Positions 16,591 to 25,958 are shown, counted from the stretch's first letter. The stretch is DNA of 64,000 nucleotides from Amycolatopsis sp. DSM 110486 (GCF_019468465.1 NZ_CP080519.1:9293001-9357000); one strand, 5' to 3'. Translations and numbers: made by a program. Notes: a model not told the origin generated them from the letters alone.

Positions 16591-16672
16591 GCCCAGCAGT
16601 GTAGACGCTGGAACATGGGATCGAGCTGATGAACCATGGAGAGTCTCACCCGGCCGGGCTTCACTGACGGGC

Positions 16673-17494
16673 ATGACAAAAACAACTTTGGTTCTGGGTG
16701 GCACGGGCAAGACAGGGCGCCGGGTGACGCAGCGGCTGGCTGCGCGCGGCGTCGAGGTGCGAGCGGTGTCGCGTGGCAGCGAGCCGCGGTTCGACTGGGC
16801 GCACGACACGACCTGGGCGCCGGTGCTCGACGGGGCCGGCGCGGTGTACGTGACGTTCTACCCCGATCTGGTGGTGCCGTGGGCGGCGCCGGTGATCCGC
16901 GCGTTCTGCGCGGAGGCGGTGGCGGCCGGGGTCGAGCGGATCGTGCTGCTGTCCGGGCGCGGCGAGGAGGACGCGGCCGTCAGTGAGGAGGTGGTGCGCG
17001 AGTCGGGTGCGGCGTGGACAGTGCTGCGGGCGAGCTGGTTCTTCCAGAACTTCAGCGAGCATTTCTTCCTCGAGCCGGTGCTGGCGGGCGAGATCGCGCT
17101 GCCGGCCGGGCAGACCACGGAGCCGTTCGTGGACGCCGACGACGTCGCCGACATCGCGGCAGAGGCGCTGACCACGGGTGCACTCGACGGCCGCACGCTG
17201 GAGCTGACCAGTCCGCGGCTGCTGACCTTCGGCGACGTGGCCCGGGAAATCTCCGCCGCGATCGGGCGGGATGTCCGCTATCGTCCGGTTTCGGCGGAGG
17301 AGTTCGTGCGGCTCGCGACCGACGGCGGCGTGCCGGCGGCCGAGGCGCAGGTGCTGGTCGAGCTGTTCGCGCGGGTGCTGGACGGGCGCAACTCGCACGT
17401 GACCGGTGACGTGGAGCAGGTGCTGGGGCGTCCGGCGCGCGATTTCGCGGACTACGCGCGCTCGACGGCGGCGACGGGCGTCTGGACGCGGTGA
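16673..17494 (+). CDS. NmrA-like NAD(P)-binding oxidoreductase
   Basis: A 273-residue atypical SDR. The Rossmann motif TLVLGGTGKTGRRV is at residues 5-18. The FCAEAVAAGVERIVLLSGRGEED region and the ASWFFQNFSEHFF block are typical of NmrA/ergot alkaloid biosynthesis reductases. No Tyr-x-x-x-Lys active site is apparent, so it may act as a redox sensor or a divergent reductase. It is followed by a DUF1772 gene in the same direction, probably cotranscribed, and controlled by the divergent AraC regulator. Confidence 0.84.
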   Translation: MTKTTLVLGGTGKTGRRVTQRLAARGVEVRAVSRGSEPRFDWAHDTTWAPVLDGAGAVYVTFYPDLVVPWAAPVIRAFCAEAVAAGVERIVLLSGRGEEDAAVSEEVVRESGAAWTVLRASWFFQNFSEHFFLEPVLAGEIALPAGQTTEPFVDADDVADIAAEALTTGALDGRTLELTSPRLLTFGDVAREISAAIGRDVRYRPVSAEEFVRLATDGGVPAAEAQVLVELFARVLDGRNSHVTGDVEQVLGRPARDFADYARSTAATGVWTR

Positions 17495-17523
17495 GCCGCG
17501 CCGGCTGGGGAAGGGAGCACGTG

Positions 17524-18003
17524 ATGTCCACAGTGTCCGGAGTGGTCCTCGTGGTCGCGATCGTCGCGGCGGGGCTGATCGCGGGGTTGTTCTACTCCTA
17601 CGCGGTGTCGGTGATGCCGGGCCTGGCGCGGGCCGACGACCACACGTTCGTGACGGCGATGCGCGAGATCAACATCGCGATCGTCAACGGCTGGTTCCTG
17701 CTCACGTTCCTCGGCGCGCCCCTGCTGGCGGCGGGCGCGGTGGTGCTGAACCTGGTGGCCGGCGGACGTGGGGCGCTGCCGTGGCTGATCGCCGGCTTCG
17801 CGCTGCTGCTGGCGATGATCGTGATCACGGCCGTGAAGAACATCCCGATGAACAACGCGCTGGACCGCGGCACGGCTTCACTCGCCGAGCTGCGCGGGCA
17901 GTTCGAGACGAGCTGGGTCCGGTGGAACCTGTTGCGTGCCTTCGCCTCGACGGCCGGGTTCGCGTGCCTGCTCGGCGGGTGGCTGGCGCGCGGGACCGGT
18001 TGA
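17524..18003 (+). CDS. DUF1772 (anthrone oxygenase-like) membrane protein
   Basis: A 159-residue protein with four predicted membrane helices: VVLVVAIVAAGLIAGLF, FLLTFLGAPLLAAGAVVL, LIAGFALLLAMIVI and a C-terminal AGFACLLGGWLA. The conserved MREINIAIVNGWF and KNIPMNNAL segments identify DUF1772. The ATG at 17524 has an AAGGGAG box; a GTG at 17491 overlaps the upstream stop. Some relatives oxidise anthrones, but most are uncharacterised. It follows the NmrA-like gene by 29 bp. Confidence 0.82.
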   Translation: MSTVSGVVLVVAIVAAGLIAGLFYSYAVSVMPGLARADDHTFVTAMREINIAIVNGWFLLTFLGAPLLAAGAVVLNLVAGGRGALPWLIAGFALLLAMIVITAVKNIPMNNALDRGTASLAELRGQFETSWVRWNLLRAFASTAGFACLLGGWLARGTG

Positions 18004-18036
18004 CGCTGTGCCGGAGCCGGTCCAGCGGCGCGCGGG

Positions 18037-18525
18037 TCAGTCGGCGAGGCGGAAGTACAGGTCGGTCTCCCACTTCGTGGCGTCGGGTTCCACACGCGGG
18101 TCGGTGCGGTAGACCTCAAGGCGCCCGGTCCAGTGCTCGCCGTCGGCGGCCCGGGTGCGGTCCCAGCGCACGCCTTCGGCTGCACCCCACGCGAGGACTT
18201 CGGCGGTGGCGGCGACGAGTCCGTCCGGCGCGCCGTGGTGGGTGGCGGTCACGTACTTCCCGCCGGGCACGACGTCGTTGAGGTAGTCCTCGCCCAGTTC
18301 GACCGGCGCCGCGACGGGCACCCCGGCTTCCACCGTCAGGCTCGCCATGTCCGGGCCGATCACGAGGTAGCGGAAGAACGGCGCGCCCGCCGGCGTGACC
18401 CCGCGTTCGGCGAGGGCGCCGACGATCGCGGCGATGCGGTGCGCGATCTCGCGCAGCCCGTCGAAGCCGACGGTCGCGCGGTAGGCGACGTAGGGCTGGT
18501 CTTCGCGGTCCACCAGGGACGGCAT
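18037..18525 (-). CDS. GyrI-like small-molecule-binding protein
   Basis: A 162-residue protein with an AraC effector-binding/GyrI-like fold. It starts ..YVAYRATVGFDGLREI, contains FFRYLVIGPDMASLTVEAGVPV and ends in WETDLYFRLAD. Such proteins bind hydrophobic cations or toxins. It is the last gene of a codirectional group led by the ECF42 sigma factor and begins 22 bp after the DGPF gene, so it is probably cotranscribed. Confidence 0.8.
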   Translation of the reverse strand: MPSLVDREDQPYVAYRATVGFDGLREIAHRIAAIVGALAERGVTPAGAPFFRYLVIGPDMASLTVEAGVPVAAPVELGEDYLNDVVPGGKYVTATHHGAPDGLVAATAEVLAWGAAEGVRWDRTRAADGEHWTGRLEVYRTDPRVEPDATKWETDLYFRLAD

Positions 18526-18546
18526 GGGGTTCTCCTCGTGTTCGGG

Positions 18547-18867
18547 TCAGCCCAGCATCGGGCGGACTTCGATGGTGCCGTACGCGGCGGCGGGATGGCG
18601 GGAGGCGATGTCGACGGCCTCGTCGAGGTCGGCGCAGTCGATCATGACGAAGCCGCCGATCTGTTCCTTGCTCTCGGTGAACGGCCCGTCGGACAGCAGG
18701 ACGTCGCCGCCGCGGACGCGGACGGTGGTGGCGGTGGCCGGCGGGTGCAGGCCTCCGCCGCCGACGAGGATTCCGCGGGCGAGCAGGTCGTCGGTCCAGC
18801 CTCCGCAGCCGGCGATCTTCTGGTCTTCGGTGGGCTCTTCGCCGGCGATCATGAGCAGGTAACGCAT
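18547..18867 (-). CDS. DGPF/YCII-domain protein, ECF42 partner
   Basis: A 106-residue YCII-related protein containing the diagnostic DGPFTESKEQIGGF motif at residues ~80-93 and an MRYLLMIAGEE start. DGPF proteins are the conserved genomic partners of ECF42 sigma factors and probably modulate or report on them. It lies in the same direction as the ECF42 gene, separated from it by the alpha/beta hydrolase gene. Confidence 0.88.
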   Translation of the reverse strand: MRYLLMIAGEEPTEDQKIAGCGGWTDDLLARGILVGGGGLHPPATATTVRVRGGDVLLSDGPFTESKEQIGGFVMIDCADLDEAVDIASRHPAAAYGTIEVRPMLG

Positions 18868-18877
18868 GAGCTGCCTC

Positions 18878-19684
18878 CTAGGCGTGGGTGAGGACTTCGG
18901 TCAGGCGGGCGGCGAAGGGACCGGGCTCGCCGGCGAACCCGCCGTGGTCGCCGGGAAACTGCACGGCGTCCTGCCCGAGCGCACGGGCCAGTTCGAGCCC
19001 GGCGGTGTGGGCGGGGGTGCCGTCCGCGGCCTTGCCGACGGCGACGACGAGGCGGGTGTCGGTGGCGCGCAGGGCGTCGAGGTCGGGTTCCCAGGCGCCG
19101 ATCGCGGCCATGAGATGGCCGAAGAAGAAGGCGAAGTTGCCCTGCATCCGTTTGCCCTGCGCGATTTCCTCGGCCGTCGGGTTCGCCGGTGGCGGCGGCA
19201 CGTCGAACCCGGACGCCGCCATGAACGCGCCGAGCGCGGCCTCGACGCCCTGCTCGCGGTAGATCGCCGGGATGTCGGGGAAGTCGGCGAGCATCTCGCC
19301 GAGGTAGCGGCTGACCGGCGGCTCGTGCGCGATCAGGGTGGCGACCTCGCCGGGGTGGCGCCGGGTGTGCTCCAGCATCGTGATGGCACCGCCGCTGTTG
19401 GCGAACACGTGCGCGGGCCCGCCGCCGATCTCGGTGAGCAGGCGGTGCACGTCGTCGGCGTGCTCACCGACGAGGTTGCTGCCGGGTTCGCCGGCGATCG
19501 GGCTGCGGGAGATGCCGCGCGGGTCGAAGGTGACCACGGTGTAGTGGTCGGTCAGGTGCGGGCGCAGGCCGGTGAAGGCTGTGGCGTCGGCGGGGCCGCC
19601 GGGCACGAGCAGCAGCACGGGGCCGTCGCCGTCGAGGTCGTAGGTCAGCTCGGCGCCGGGTACGCGCAGCGTCTTGGTGATCAT
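18878..19684 (-). CDS. Alpha/beta hydrolase
   Basis: A 268-residue hydrolase with nucleophile elbow ANSGG near residue 94 (Ser), oxyanion-region PGGPAD near 30 and catalytic histidine in FPGDHGGF near the C-terminus. The acid is likely the Asp in the EPDLDALRATDTRLVV region. The start overlaps the ECF42 stop by 4 bp (ATGA), so translation is coupled. No secretion signal; substrate unknown. Confidence 0.86.
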   Translation of the reverse strand: MITKTLRVPGAELTYDLDGDGPVLLLVPGGPADATAFTGLRPHLTDHYTVVTFDPRGISRSPIAGEPGSNLVGEHADDVHRLLTEIGGGPAHVFANSGGAITMLEHTRRHPGEVATLIAHEPPVSRYLGEMLADFPDIPAIYREQGVEAALGAFMAASGFDVPPPPANPTAEEIAQGKRMQGNFAFFFGHLMAAIGAWEPDLDALRATDTRLVVAVGKAADGTPAHTAGLELARALGQDAVQFPGDHGGFAGEPGPFAARLTEVLTHA

Positions 19685-20988
19685 CGCGGTCCTTCCGGTT
19701 CACGGGTCGGTTCGTCCAGCCGACGAACGGGCGGCGCCGGGACCGACACTTCGGCTCCGGAATTCCCGGGAGATGTTTCAGCGAGCCTGCGCCGCAGGTA
19801 GCTGCGCTCGGCGTCGGTGCGGGCGAGGTCGAACGCGTCGGTGTATGCGGCGTGGGCTTCGGCGGTGCGGCCGAGGCGGCGGAGGAAGTCGGCGCGGGTG
19901 GCGGGCAGCAGGTGGTAACCGGCCAGCGTGCCGCGGGCGGTGAGCTCGTCGGCCAGCGCGAGGCCGGTTCCGGGCCCGAACGCCATCCCCGCGGCGACCG
20001 CGTGGTTCAGCTCCACGACGGGGGTGGGCAGGTGGCGGCGCAGCTCGCGGTAGAGGCCGGCGATCTGGGCCCAGTCGGTGTCGGCGGCGCGCGCGGCCGT
20101 GGCGTGGCACGCGGCGATCGCGGCCTGCACCTGGTAAGGCCCAGGGCTGCGGCGGCGCAACGCGGCCTCCAGCAGGGCGGTGCCCTCGGTGATGGCGGCG
20201 GCGTCCCAGCGGCCGCGGTCCTGTTCCTCCAGCGGCACGAGCTCCCCGTCGTCGGCGACGCGGGTGGCGCGGCGGGCGTGCTGCAGCAGCAGGAGCGCGA
20301 GCAGGCCGGTGGCCTCGGGTTCGTCGGGCATCAGGTGCGCGAGCACGCGGGCGAGGCGGATCGCTTCCGCGGCGAGGTCGGGCCGTTGCAGGTCGGGCCC
20401 GGCGCTGGCGGTGTAGCCCTCGTTGAACAGCAGGTACAGCACGCCGAGGACGGCCGCGGTGCGTTCGGGCAGCAGGTGCGCGGGCGGCACACGGTAGGGG
20501 ATGCCGGCGCTGCGGATCTTGCGTTTCACCCGCACGAGCCGCTGCGACATCGTGGCCTCCGGGACGAGGAACGCGCGGGCGATCTCGGCCGTGCTGAGCC
20601 CGGCGAGGGTGCGCAACGCGAGCGCGACCTGCGCTTCGACGGCGAGCGCCGGGTGGCAGCAGGTGAAGATGAGGCGGAGGCGGTCGTCGGGCACGGTGCC
20701 GTCGTCGGTCGGTGGTTCGTCGGGGACGATCATGCGCGCGGCCTCCCGGAGCTTGCCCGCGCCGACGGCGTCGCGGCGGATCCGGTCGACGGCTCGGTTG
20801 CGGGCGGCGGTGGTGAGCCAGGCCCCGGGTTTGGCCGGGATGCCGTCGCGCGGCCAGGTGCGCACGGCGAGGGTGAAGGCGTCCTGGGCGCACTCCTCGG
20901 CGAGGTCCCAGTCGCCGGTGACCCGGATGAGGGTGGCCACGACCAGCGACCACTCTTCCCGGAACGCCTGCACGACGGCGGCCTCCAT
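19681..20988 (-). CDS. ECF42-type RNA polymerase sigma factor
   Basis: A 435-residue extracytoplasmic-function sigma factor. Region 2 covers ~8-75 (CAQDAFTLAVRTWPRDG, AWLTTAARNRAVDRIRRD). Region 4 covers ~115-170 ([47 protein letters not shown]). A long C-terminal TPR-like extension follows (NEGYTA.., LPTPVVELNHAVA, GYHLLPATRADFLRRLGR). This C-terminal extension and the FTCCHPAL motif define ECF42. The ATG at 20988 is chosen for the family start. No anti-sigma gene is present; the DGPF gene downstream is the expected partner. Confidence 0.9.
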   Translation of the reverse strand: MEAAVVQAFREEWSLVVATLIRVTGDWDLAEECAQDAFTLAVRTWPRDGIPAKPGAWLTTAARNRAVDRIRRDAVGAGKLREAARMIVPDEPPTDDGTVPDDRLRLIFTCCHPALAVEAQVALALRTLAGLSTAEIARAFLVPEATMSQRLVRVKRKIRSAGIPYRVPPAHLLPERTAAVLGVLYLLFNEGYTASAGPDLQRPDLAAEAIRLARVLAHLMPDEPEATGLLALLLLQHARRATRVADDGELVPLEEQDRGRWDAAAITEGTALLEAALRRRSPGPYQVQAAIAACHATAARAADTDWAQIAGLYRELRRHLPTPVVELNHAVAAGMAFGPGTGLALADELTARGTLAGYHLLPATRADFLRRLGRTAEAHAAYTDAFDLARTDAERSYLRRRLAETSPGNSGAEVSVPAPPVRRLDEPTREPEGPR

Positions 20989-21122
20989 CGCGGCGTCTCG
21001 CCCTTCCTGCTGCAACCCTCGCTCCCTCCGGTACCGGCTCGTACCCGCTCGACGAGCGGGCCACGCCGAAACCGACACCCGGGTGCGAACCTAAACCGCG
21101 GGACCGACAGTTCTCCAGGCCT

Positions 21123-21884
21123 TCAGCGGCGCTCGACGAGCAGCGTCACCCCGTCGAGGATGCGGGCGAGGCCGAAGCGGAAGTGGTGCTCGGGGTTGGT
21201 CGCGGCGCCGTGGGCCTGGCCGGCGGCGGTGCCGACGCGGCTCGCGCGCGGGAAGTTCGCGGCGTCGGCGGCGGGGATTTCGGCGAGGACGGGCGCGCTG
21301 CGTTCCCACCACTCGGCGTCGGTCAGGCCGCTGCGGCGCGCGAGCCGCACGGCGTCGATGGAGCCGCGCGCGGTGCCCTGCACGAGCCCGATGACGAGGC
21401 CGACGACGGCGTCGAGCTCCAGCTCGTCGAGGTCGAGGCCGTCGAGCGCGCTGAGTTCGCGTTCGTACTTGGCGAAGGTGTTGGGTCCGAGCGGCGGGCG
21501 GGCGGTGGTGATCTGCAGCAGCCAGGGGTGGCGGTGGTAGAGGCGCCACAGGTCCTCGGCCACGGTGGTGAGCGCGTCCCGCCAGCCGGTCGACGGCAGT
21601 TCGGCGGTGAGCTCGCCGTGGGCGTCGTCGAGCATCAGGTCGATCAGCTCGGCGTGCCCGGGCACGTAGGTGTAGAGCGACATCGGGGCAACGCCGAGCT
21701 CGTCGGCGACGCGGCGCATGGTCACGGCCTCGAGCCCGTCGGCGTCGGCCAGCCGGGTCGCGGTGGCGACGACGTCGGCCACGGTGAGCTTGGGTTTCGG
21801 CCCGCGCCGCGGCGGTCCGGGGACGCCCCAGAGCAGCTCGATCGTGCGCCGCGGGTCGCCGCCGCCGGTGTACTCCGTGCTCAT
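21123..21884 (-). CDS. TetR-family regulator (TetR_C class)
   Basis: A 253-residue repressor with the helix-turn-helix at ~33-78 (LTVADVVATATRLAD, MRRVADELGVAPMSLYTYVPGHAELIDLM) and a TetR_C domain ending FGLARILDGVTLL. The ATG at 21884 is preferred over another at 21893. It is divergent from the SNF2 helicase with an inverted repeat between them, though helicases are unusual targets for this class. It may mainly control itself. Confidence 0.86.
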   Translation of the reverse strand: MSTEYTGGGDPRRTIELLWGVPGPPRRGPKPKLTVADVVATATRLADADGLEAVTMRRVADELGVAPMSLYTYVPGHAELIDLMLDDAHGELTAELPSTGWRDALTTVAEDLWRLYHRHPWLLQITTARPPLGPNTFAKYERELSALDGLDLDELELDAVVGLVIGLVQGTARGSIDAVRLARRSGLTDAEWWERSAPVLAEIPAADAANFPRASRVGTAAGQAHGAATNPEHHFRFGLARILDGVTLLVERR

Positions 21885-21908
21885 CCGCGTCATTCTGCCC
21901 TGCATTTC

Positions 21909-21956
21909 CTCGTACGTCGTACAGAGTTCTGGTAATGTCGGCGGACGGCGTACGAG
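21909..21956. promoter_or_regulatory. Inverted repeat between TetR and SNF2 genes
   Basis: CTCGTACG at 21909-21916 and CGTACGAG at 21949-21956 are perfect inverse copies 32 bp apart. CGTACGTCGTAC within the left part is itself near-palindromic. This is a likely operator for the divergent TetR protein. Confidence 0.55.
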
Positions 21957-21975
21957 ACCGACGGGAAGGGGAGTC

Positions 21976-24498
21976 GTGGGGAGCGCATCGCCGGGGGAGG
22001 CCGTGGTGGTCGAGCCGGGTTTCGTCGTGTTCTGGCACCCGGACGGCACCACACCGGCGGGACCGGGCGAGCCGGGGACGGTCGACGTCGTCCTGCGCGA
22101 CGGACTGCGCACGGTTCCGGCGCGGCGGGTGCCGATTGCCGACGCCGTCGCGCTGCTGCGGGAAGTCTCCGGCGACGCGTCGGCCGAGTTCTGGTCGGTC
22201 GCCGCGCAGGCGGGCACGCGCTTGGCCGAGGCTGGGTGGACGGGACCGCTGGCACCGGAGGAAGAACAGTGGCTGCGCCGGCTCGCCGACGCGATGCCGC
22301 CGCACGCCCACGCCACCCCGCTGCCCGGCGACCCGGCCCGGCTGCCCGAGCGGTTCCCTGTGCTGCTGCGCTTCCTGCGTGACGTCGCCGGCCTCGCCGC
22401 CGCCACACGGGTGTCGCTGCGGCTCGAATCGGACGACTTCGACGGCGGCCGGTTCCGCGCCGTGGTGCAGGTCCACGGCGACACGCTCGTGGACGCGGAG
22501 GAACTGTGGCGGACGGGCGCCGAGGCGGTCCGCCACGAGGTGCTGCTCGTGCTGCGGCGCTGCGCCGAGGTGTGGCCGCCGCTCGCCCCGCTGCTGTCCG
22601 CGCCCGTGCCCGCGGAGGTGGCGCTGCTCGACGACGACATCCGCGAGCTGCTCGGTGACGCCGCCGGCCGGCTGGCCGAGCTCGGCGTCGCCGTCCACTG
22701 GCCCGCGGAGCTGGCGGGACTCACGGCCCGCGCGGTCGCCCGCCCTGGCGCCGCGCCGGACGACGTGCCCGCGTTCTTCGGCGGCAGCCGCGCGCTGGAG
22801 CTCGACTGGCAGCTCGCCCTCGGCGGCGCGCAGCTGTCGGCGGCCGAGCTGGACGTACTCGCGGAGGCCCGCCGGCCCGTCGTGCGGCTGCGCGACCGGT
22901 GGGTGTTGCTCGACCCGGCGTCCGCTAGCCGCGCGCGGGAGCGGGCGCTGAAGCCCCTCACGCCTGTCGACGCGCTGGCCGCCGTGCTGGCCGGCACGAC
23001 CGAAGTGGACGGTGCCGAGGTCGAGCTCGTCACCGACGGCTGGCTCGCCACTCTGCGGTCCCGGCTCGCCGAGCTGCCCGGCCCGGCGCCACAGCCGGCG
23101 GGGCTGACGGCGACCCTGCGCGACTACCAGCTGCGCGGCCTGCACTGGCTCGACACCGTCACCTCACTCGGCCTGGGCGGCTGCCTCGCCGACGACATGG
23201 GCCTGGGCAAGACGCTCACCCTCATCGCGCTGCACCTGCACCGCGACGCCGGCCCGACGCTGGTGGTGTGCCCGGCGTCGTTGCTGGGCACGTGGGAGGC
23301 CGAGATCCACCGCTTCGCCCCGGGCGTGGCCGTGCGGCGGTTCCACGGCGGCGCCCGCTCGCTCGACGACCTGGACGGGTTCGTGCTCACCACCTACGGC
23401 ACGCTGCGCGCGGACCCGGCGCCGCTGGCCGCGGTGGCGTGGGACCTGGTGGTGGCCGACGAGGCCCAGCACGTGAAGAACCACCGCTCCGGCACGGCGA
23501 AAGCGTTGCGCACGCTGCGATCGTCCGCGCGGGTCGCGCTCACGGGCACGCCGGTGGAGAACACGCTGTCCGAGCTGTGGGCGATCCTGGACTGGACCAC
23601 GCCGGGCCTGCTCGGCACGCTCACGGAGTTCCGCGCCCGCTGGGCGAAACCCGTCGAGACGGGCAGCGATCCGGCAGCGGCCGAGCGGCTTTCCAGGCTG
23701 CTGCGGCCGTTCCTGCTGCGGCGGCGCAAATCCGATCCGGGGATCGCGCCCGAGCTGCCCGCGAAGACCGAGACCGACCGGCCCGTGGCCCTGACGTCGG
23801 AGCAGGCCGCGCTGTACGAGGCGGCCGTGCGGGAGCTGCTGGCCGAGGTCGGTGCGAGCGACGGGATGGCGCGCCGCGGCCGGATCGTCAAGCTGCTCAC
23901 CGCGCTCAAGCAGATCTGCAACCACCCGGCCCACTACCTGGCCGAAGGCGACGAAGCGCCCCTGTCCGGCCGATCCGGCAAGCTGGAGCTGCTGGACGAG
24001 CTGCTCGACACGATCCTCGCCGAAGACGGCGCGGTGCTCGTGTTCACCCAGTACGTGGTGATGGCGCGGCTGCTGCAACGCCACCTCGCGGGTCGTAAAA
24101 TCCCCAGCCAGTTCCTGCACGGCGGCACCCCCGTTCCTCAGCGGGAGGAGCTGGTCCGCCGGTTCCAGGACGGTGCCGTGCCGGTGTTCCTGCTGTCACT
24201 GAAGGCGGCCGGGACGGGCCTGACGCTCACCCGTGCCGACCACGTCGTGCACTACGACCGCTGGTGGAACCCGGCGGTGGAGGACCAGGCGACTGACCGC
24301 GCGTACCGGATCGGGCAGACGCGACCGGTGCAGGTGCACCGGCTCGTCGCCGAGGGCACCGTGGAGGACCGCATCGCCGCGCTGCTGCGGGAGAAACGCG
24401 CGCTCGCCGACGCCGTGCTCGCCGGTGGGGAAGCGGCGTTCACCGAGCTGACGGACATCGAGCTCGCGGAGCTCGTGCAGCTGAGGAGGCCGGCATGA
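21976..24498 (+). CDS. SNF2-family DEAD/DEAH-box helicase/translocase
   Basis: An 840-residue Swi2/Snf2 ATPase. The N-terminal ~375 residues are a bacterial SNF2-associated domain. The motor follows, with motif I ADDMGLGKT (~405-413), motif II DEAQ (~494), LTGTPVENTLSELW (motif III) and the C-terminal lobe with FTQYVVMARLLQRHL, SLKAAGTGLTL and DRAYRIGQTRPV. The GTG at 21976 follows AAGGGGAG. The stop overlaps a SWIM-domain gene by 4 bp, giving the widespread SNF2/SWIM pair. It probably remodels protein-DNA complexes during repair or transcription; its precise job is unknown. Confidence 0.92.
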   Translation: MGSASPGEAVVVEPGFVVFWHPDGTTPAGPGEPGTVDVVLRDGLRTVPARRVPIADAVALLREVSGDASAEFWSVAAQAGTRLAEAGWTGPLAPEEEQWLRRLADAMPPHAHATPLPGDPARLPERFPVLLRFLRDVAGLAAATRVSLRLESDDFDGGRFRAVVQVHGDTLVDAEELWRTGAEAVRHEVLLVLRRCAEVWPPLAPLLSAPVPAEVALLDDDIRELLGDAAGRLAELGVAVHWPAELAGLTARAVARPGAAPDDVPAFFGGSRALELDWQLALGGAQLSAAELDVLAEARRPVVRLRDRWVLLDPASASRARERALKPLTPVDALAAVLAGTTEVDGAEVELVTDGWLATLRSRLAELPGPAPQPAGLTATLRDYQLRGLHWLDTVTSLGLGGCLADDMGLGKTLTLIALHLHRDAGPTLVVCPASLLGTWEAEIHRFAPGVAVRRFHGGARSLDDLDGFVLTTYGTLRADPAPLAAVAWDLVVADEAQHVKNHRSGTAKALRTLRSSARVALTGTPVENTLSELWAILDWTTPGLLGTLTEFRARWAKPVETGSDPAAAERLSRLLRPFLLRRRKSDPGIAPELPAKTETDRPVALTSEQAALYEAAVRELLAEVGASDGMARRGRIVKLLTALKQICNHPAHYLAEGDEAPLSGRSGKLELLDELLDTILAEDGAVLVFTQYVVMARLLQRHLAGRKIPSQFLHGGTPVPQREELVRRFQDGAVPVFLLSLKAAGTGLTLTRADHVVHYDRWWNPAVEDQATDRAYRIGQTRPVQVHRLVAEGTVEDRIAALLREKRALADAVLAGGEAAFTELTDIELAELVQLRRPA

Positions 24499-25139
24499 CC
24501 GACCGCGTCAGGGGGTTCCCGGCGTTCCCCGCCCGCGAGGGCCGAGGTCCGTTCGCGCGCACGTGGTGGGGCCGCGCGTGGCTACAGGCCATGGAGGACA
24601 CGGCCCTGGATCTGCGGCAGCTGCGGCGCGGCCGCCGTTACGCCGTGGCGGGACTGGTCGGGCCGATCACCGTGAGCCCCGGCCGGATCGCCGCGACCGT
24701 GGACGACACCGACGGCGGTCCGTTCCGCACGAGCGTGCACCTGGCCGAACTGTCCACAGCGGACTGGGACCTGCTGCTCGGCCGCGCCGCCGACCGGGCC
24801 GGGAACCTCGCCGCGCTGCTCGACCGGCACCTGCCGCCGGAGCTGGCCGACGACGTGCCGCTGCTGCCGGGGATCGGCGACCTCGACCCGGACTGCGACT
24901 GTCCCGGCTTCGAGCTGCCGTGCCGGCACGCGGCCGCGCTGTCGTTCCAGGTGTCGTGGCTGCTCGACGCCGACCCGTTCGTGCTGCTGCTCGCCCGCGG
25001 CCGCACCGAACGCGAGGTCCTCGACGAGCTCGGGCAGCGCTCCACCCGCCCCGCCGACGGCATCCTCGCCGCCGACGCGTACGCGCGGGTGGTGCCGCCC
25101 CTGCCGGATCTGGCCGAGTTCAGCCCGGTGCCGCGTTAG
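24495..25139 (+). CDS. SWIM zinc-finger protein
   Basis: A 214-residue protein with a SWIM finger CDCPGFELPCRHAAAL (CxCxnCxH) at about 133-148. The N-terminus has FARTWWGRAWLQAME, a block that recurs in SNF2-linked SWIM proteins. Its ATG overlaps the helicase stop by 4 bp, so the two are translationally coupled and probably act as a complex. The end overlaps the convergent SDR gene by 4 bp. Confidence 0.9.
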   Translation: MTDRVRGFPAFPAREGRGPFARTWWGRAWLQAMEDTALDLRQLRRGRRYAVAGLVGPITVSPGRIAATVDDTDGGPFRTSVHLAELSTADWDLLLGRAADRAGNLAALLDRHLPPELADDVPLLPGIGDLDPDCDCPGFELPCRHAAALSFQVSWLLDADPFVLLLARGRTEREVLDELGQRSTRPADGILAADAYARVVPPLPDLAEFSPVPR

Positions 25140-25918
25140 GCGTGGGTGCCGCCGTCGATGCGGATCTCGGTGCCGGTGATGAACTCGCCGTCGTCGGAAG
25201 CCAGCATCGCCACGACACCGGCCACCGACTCCGGGCGACCGACCGGGTTGCCGACCGGCGTCGCGAGATCCGTCGGCAGGATCGGCAGGAGCTTGCCGAA
25301 CAGCGCCCAGTCCACGTCCTGCGGCATCCAGGTGCCCGCGTTGTCGGTGATGCCGCTCTTCACGCTGCCCGGTGCGACGCTGACCGCGCGCACGCCCTGC
25401 TTGCTGTACTCCAGCGCCAGCGAGTGCGTGAACGCCTGGATCCCGCCCTTGCTCGCCGCGTACGCCGCCATGTAGGGGTGCGCGAACGCCGCGGACGTGG
25501 AGCTGAAGTTGATCACCACGCTCTTCCCGGTGGCGATCAACGCGGGCAGCGCCTCGCGCGTGACCAGGAACGTGCCGGTGAGGTTCACCGCGACGATCCG
25601 GTTCCAGAACTCCAGCGACGTCTCGTGCGTGTGGGAGGCCTGCAGGATCCCGGCGGCGTTGACGAGCACGTCGAGCCCGCCGAGGTGCTCGACCGCGGCC
25701 GCGGTGCCCTTCACCACCGACTGCTCGTCGGCGACGTCCATCACGAAGGTCTCGAGGCGCGGGTCTCCGGCCAGCTCGGCGGTGCCCGCGATCGTCTCGG
25801 CGGACACGTCGGTGGCCACCACCCGCGCCCCCTCCGACAGCAGACGCAGCGTCGTGGCGCGGCCGATGCCGGAACCGGCACCCGTCACGAGGATCCGGCG
25901 ATCGTGCAGGCGAGTCAT
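25136..25918 (-). CDS. Short-chain dehydrogenase/reductase
   Basis: A 260-residue classical SDR: cofactor motif TGAGSGIGRA at 12-21, VNAAGIL block, catalytic serine in NFSSTSAA, YMAAYAASKGG with Tyr/Lys and the PGSVKSG segment. An acid (Asp in VVATDVSAET) at the end of beta-2 suggests NAD(H) preference. Single gene; substrate unknown. Confidence 0.9.
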   Translation of the reverse strand: MTRLHDRRILVTGAGSGIGRATTLRLLSEGARVVATDVSAETIAGTAELAGDPRLETFVMDVADEQSVVKGTAAAVEHLGGLDVLVNAAGILQASHTHETSLEFWNRIVAVNLTGTFLVTREALPALIATGKSVVINFSSTSAAFAHPYMAAYAASKGGIQAFTHSLALEYSKQGVRAVSVAPGSVKSGITDNAGTWMPQDVDWALFGKLLPILPTDLATPVGNPVGRPESVAGVVAMLASDDGEFITGTEIRIDGGTHA

Positions 25919-25958
25919 CGATCTCCCTCAGGTTGCTCCGACGATCACCGTACCGAGT

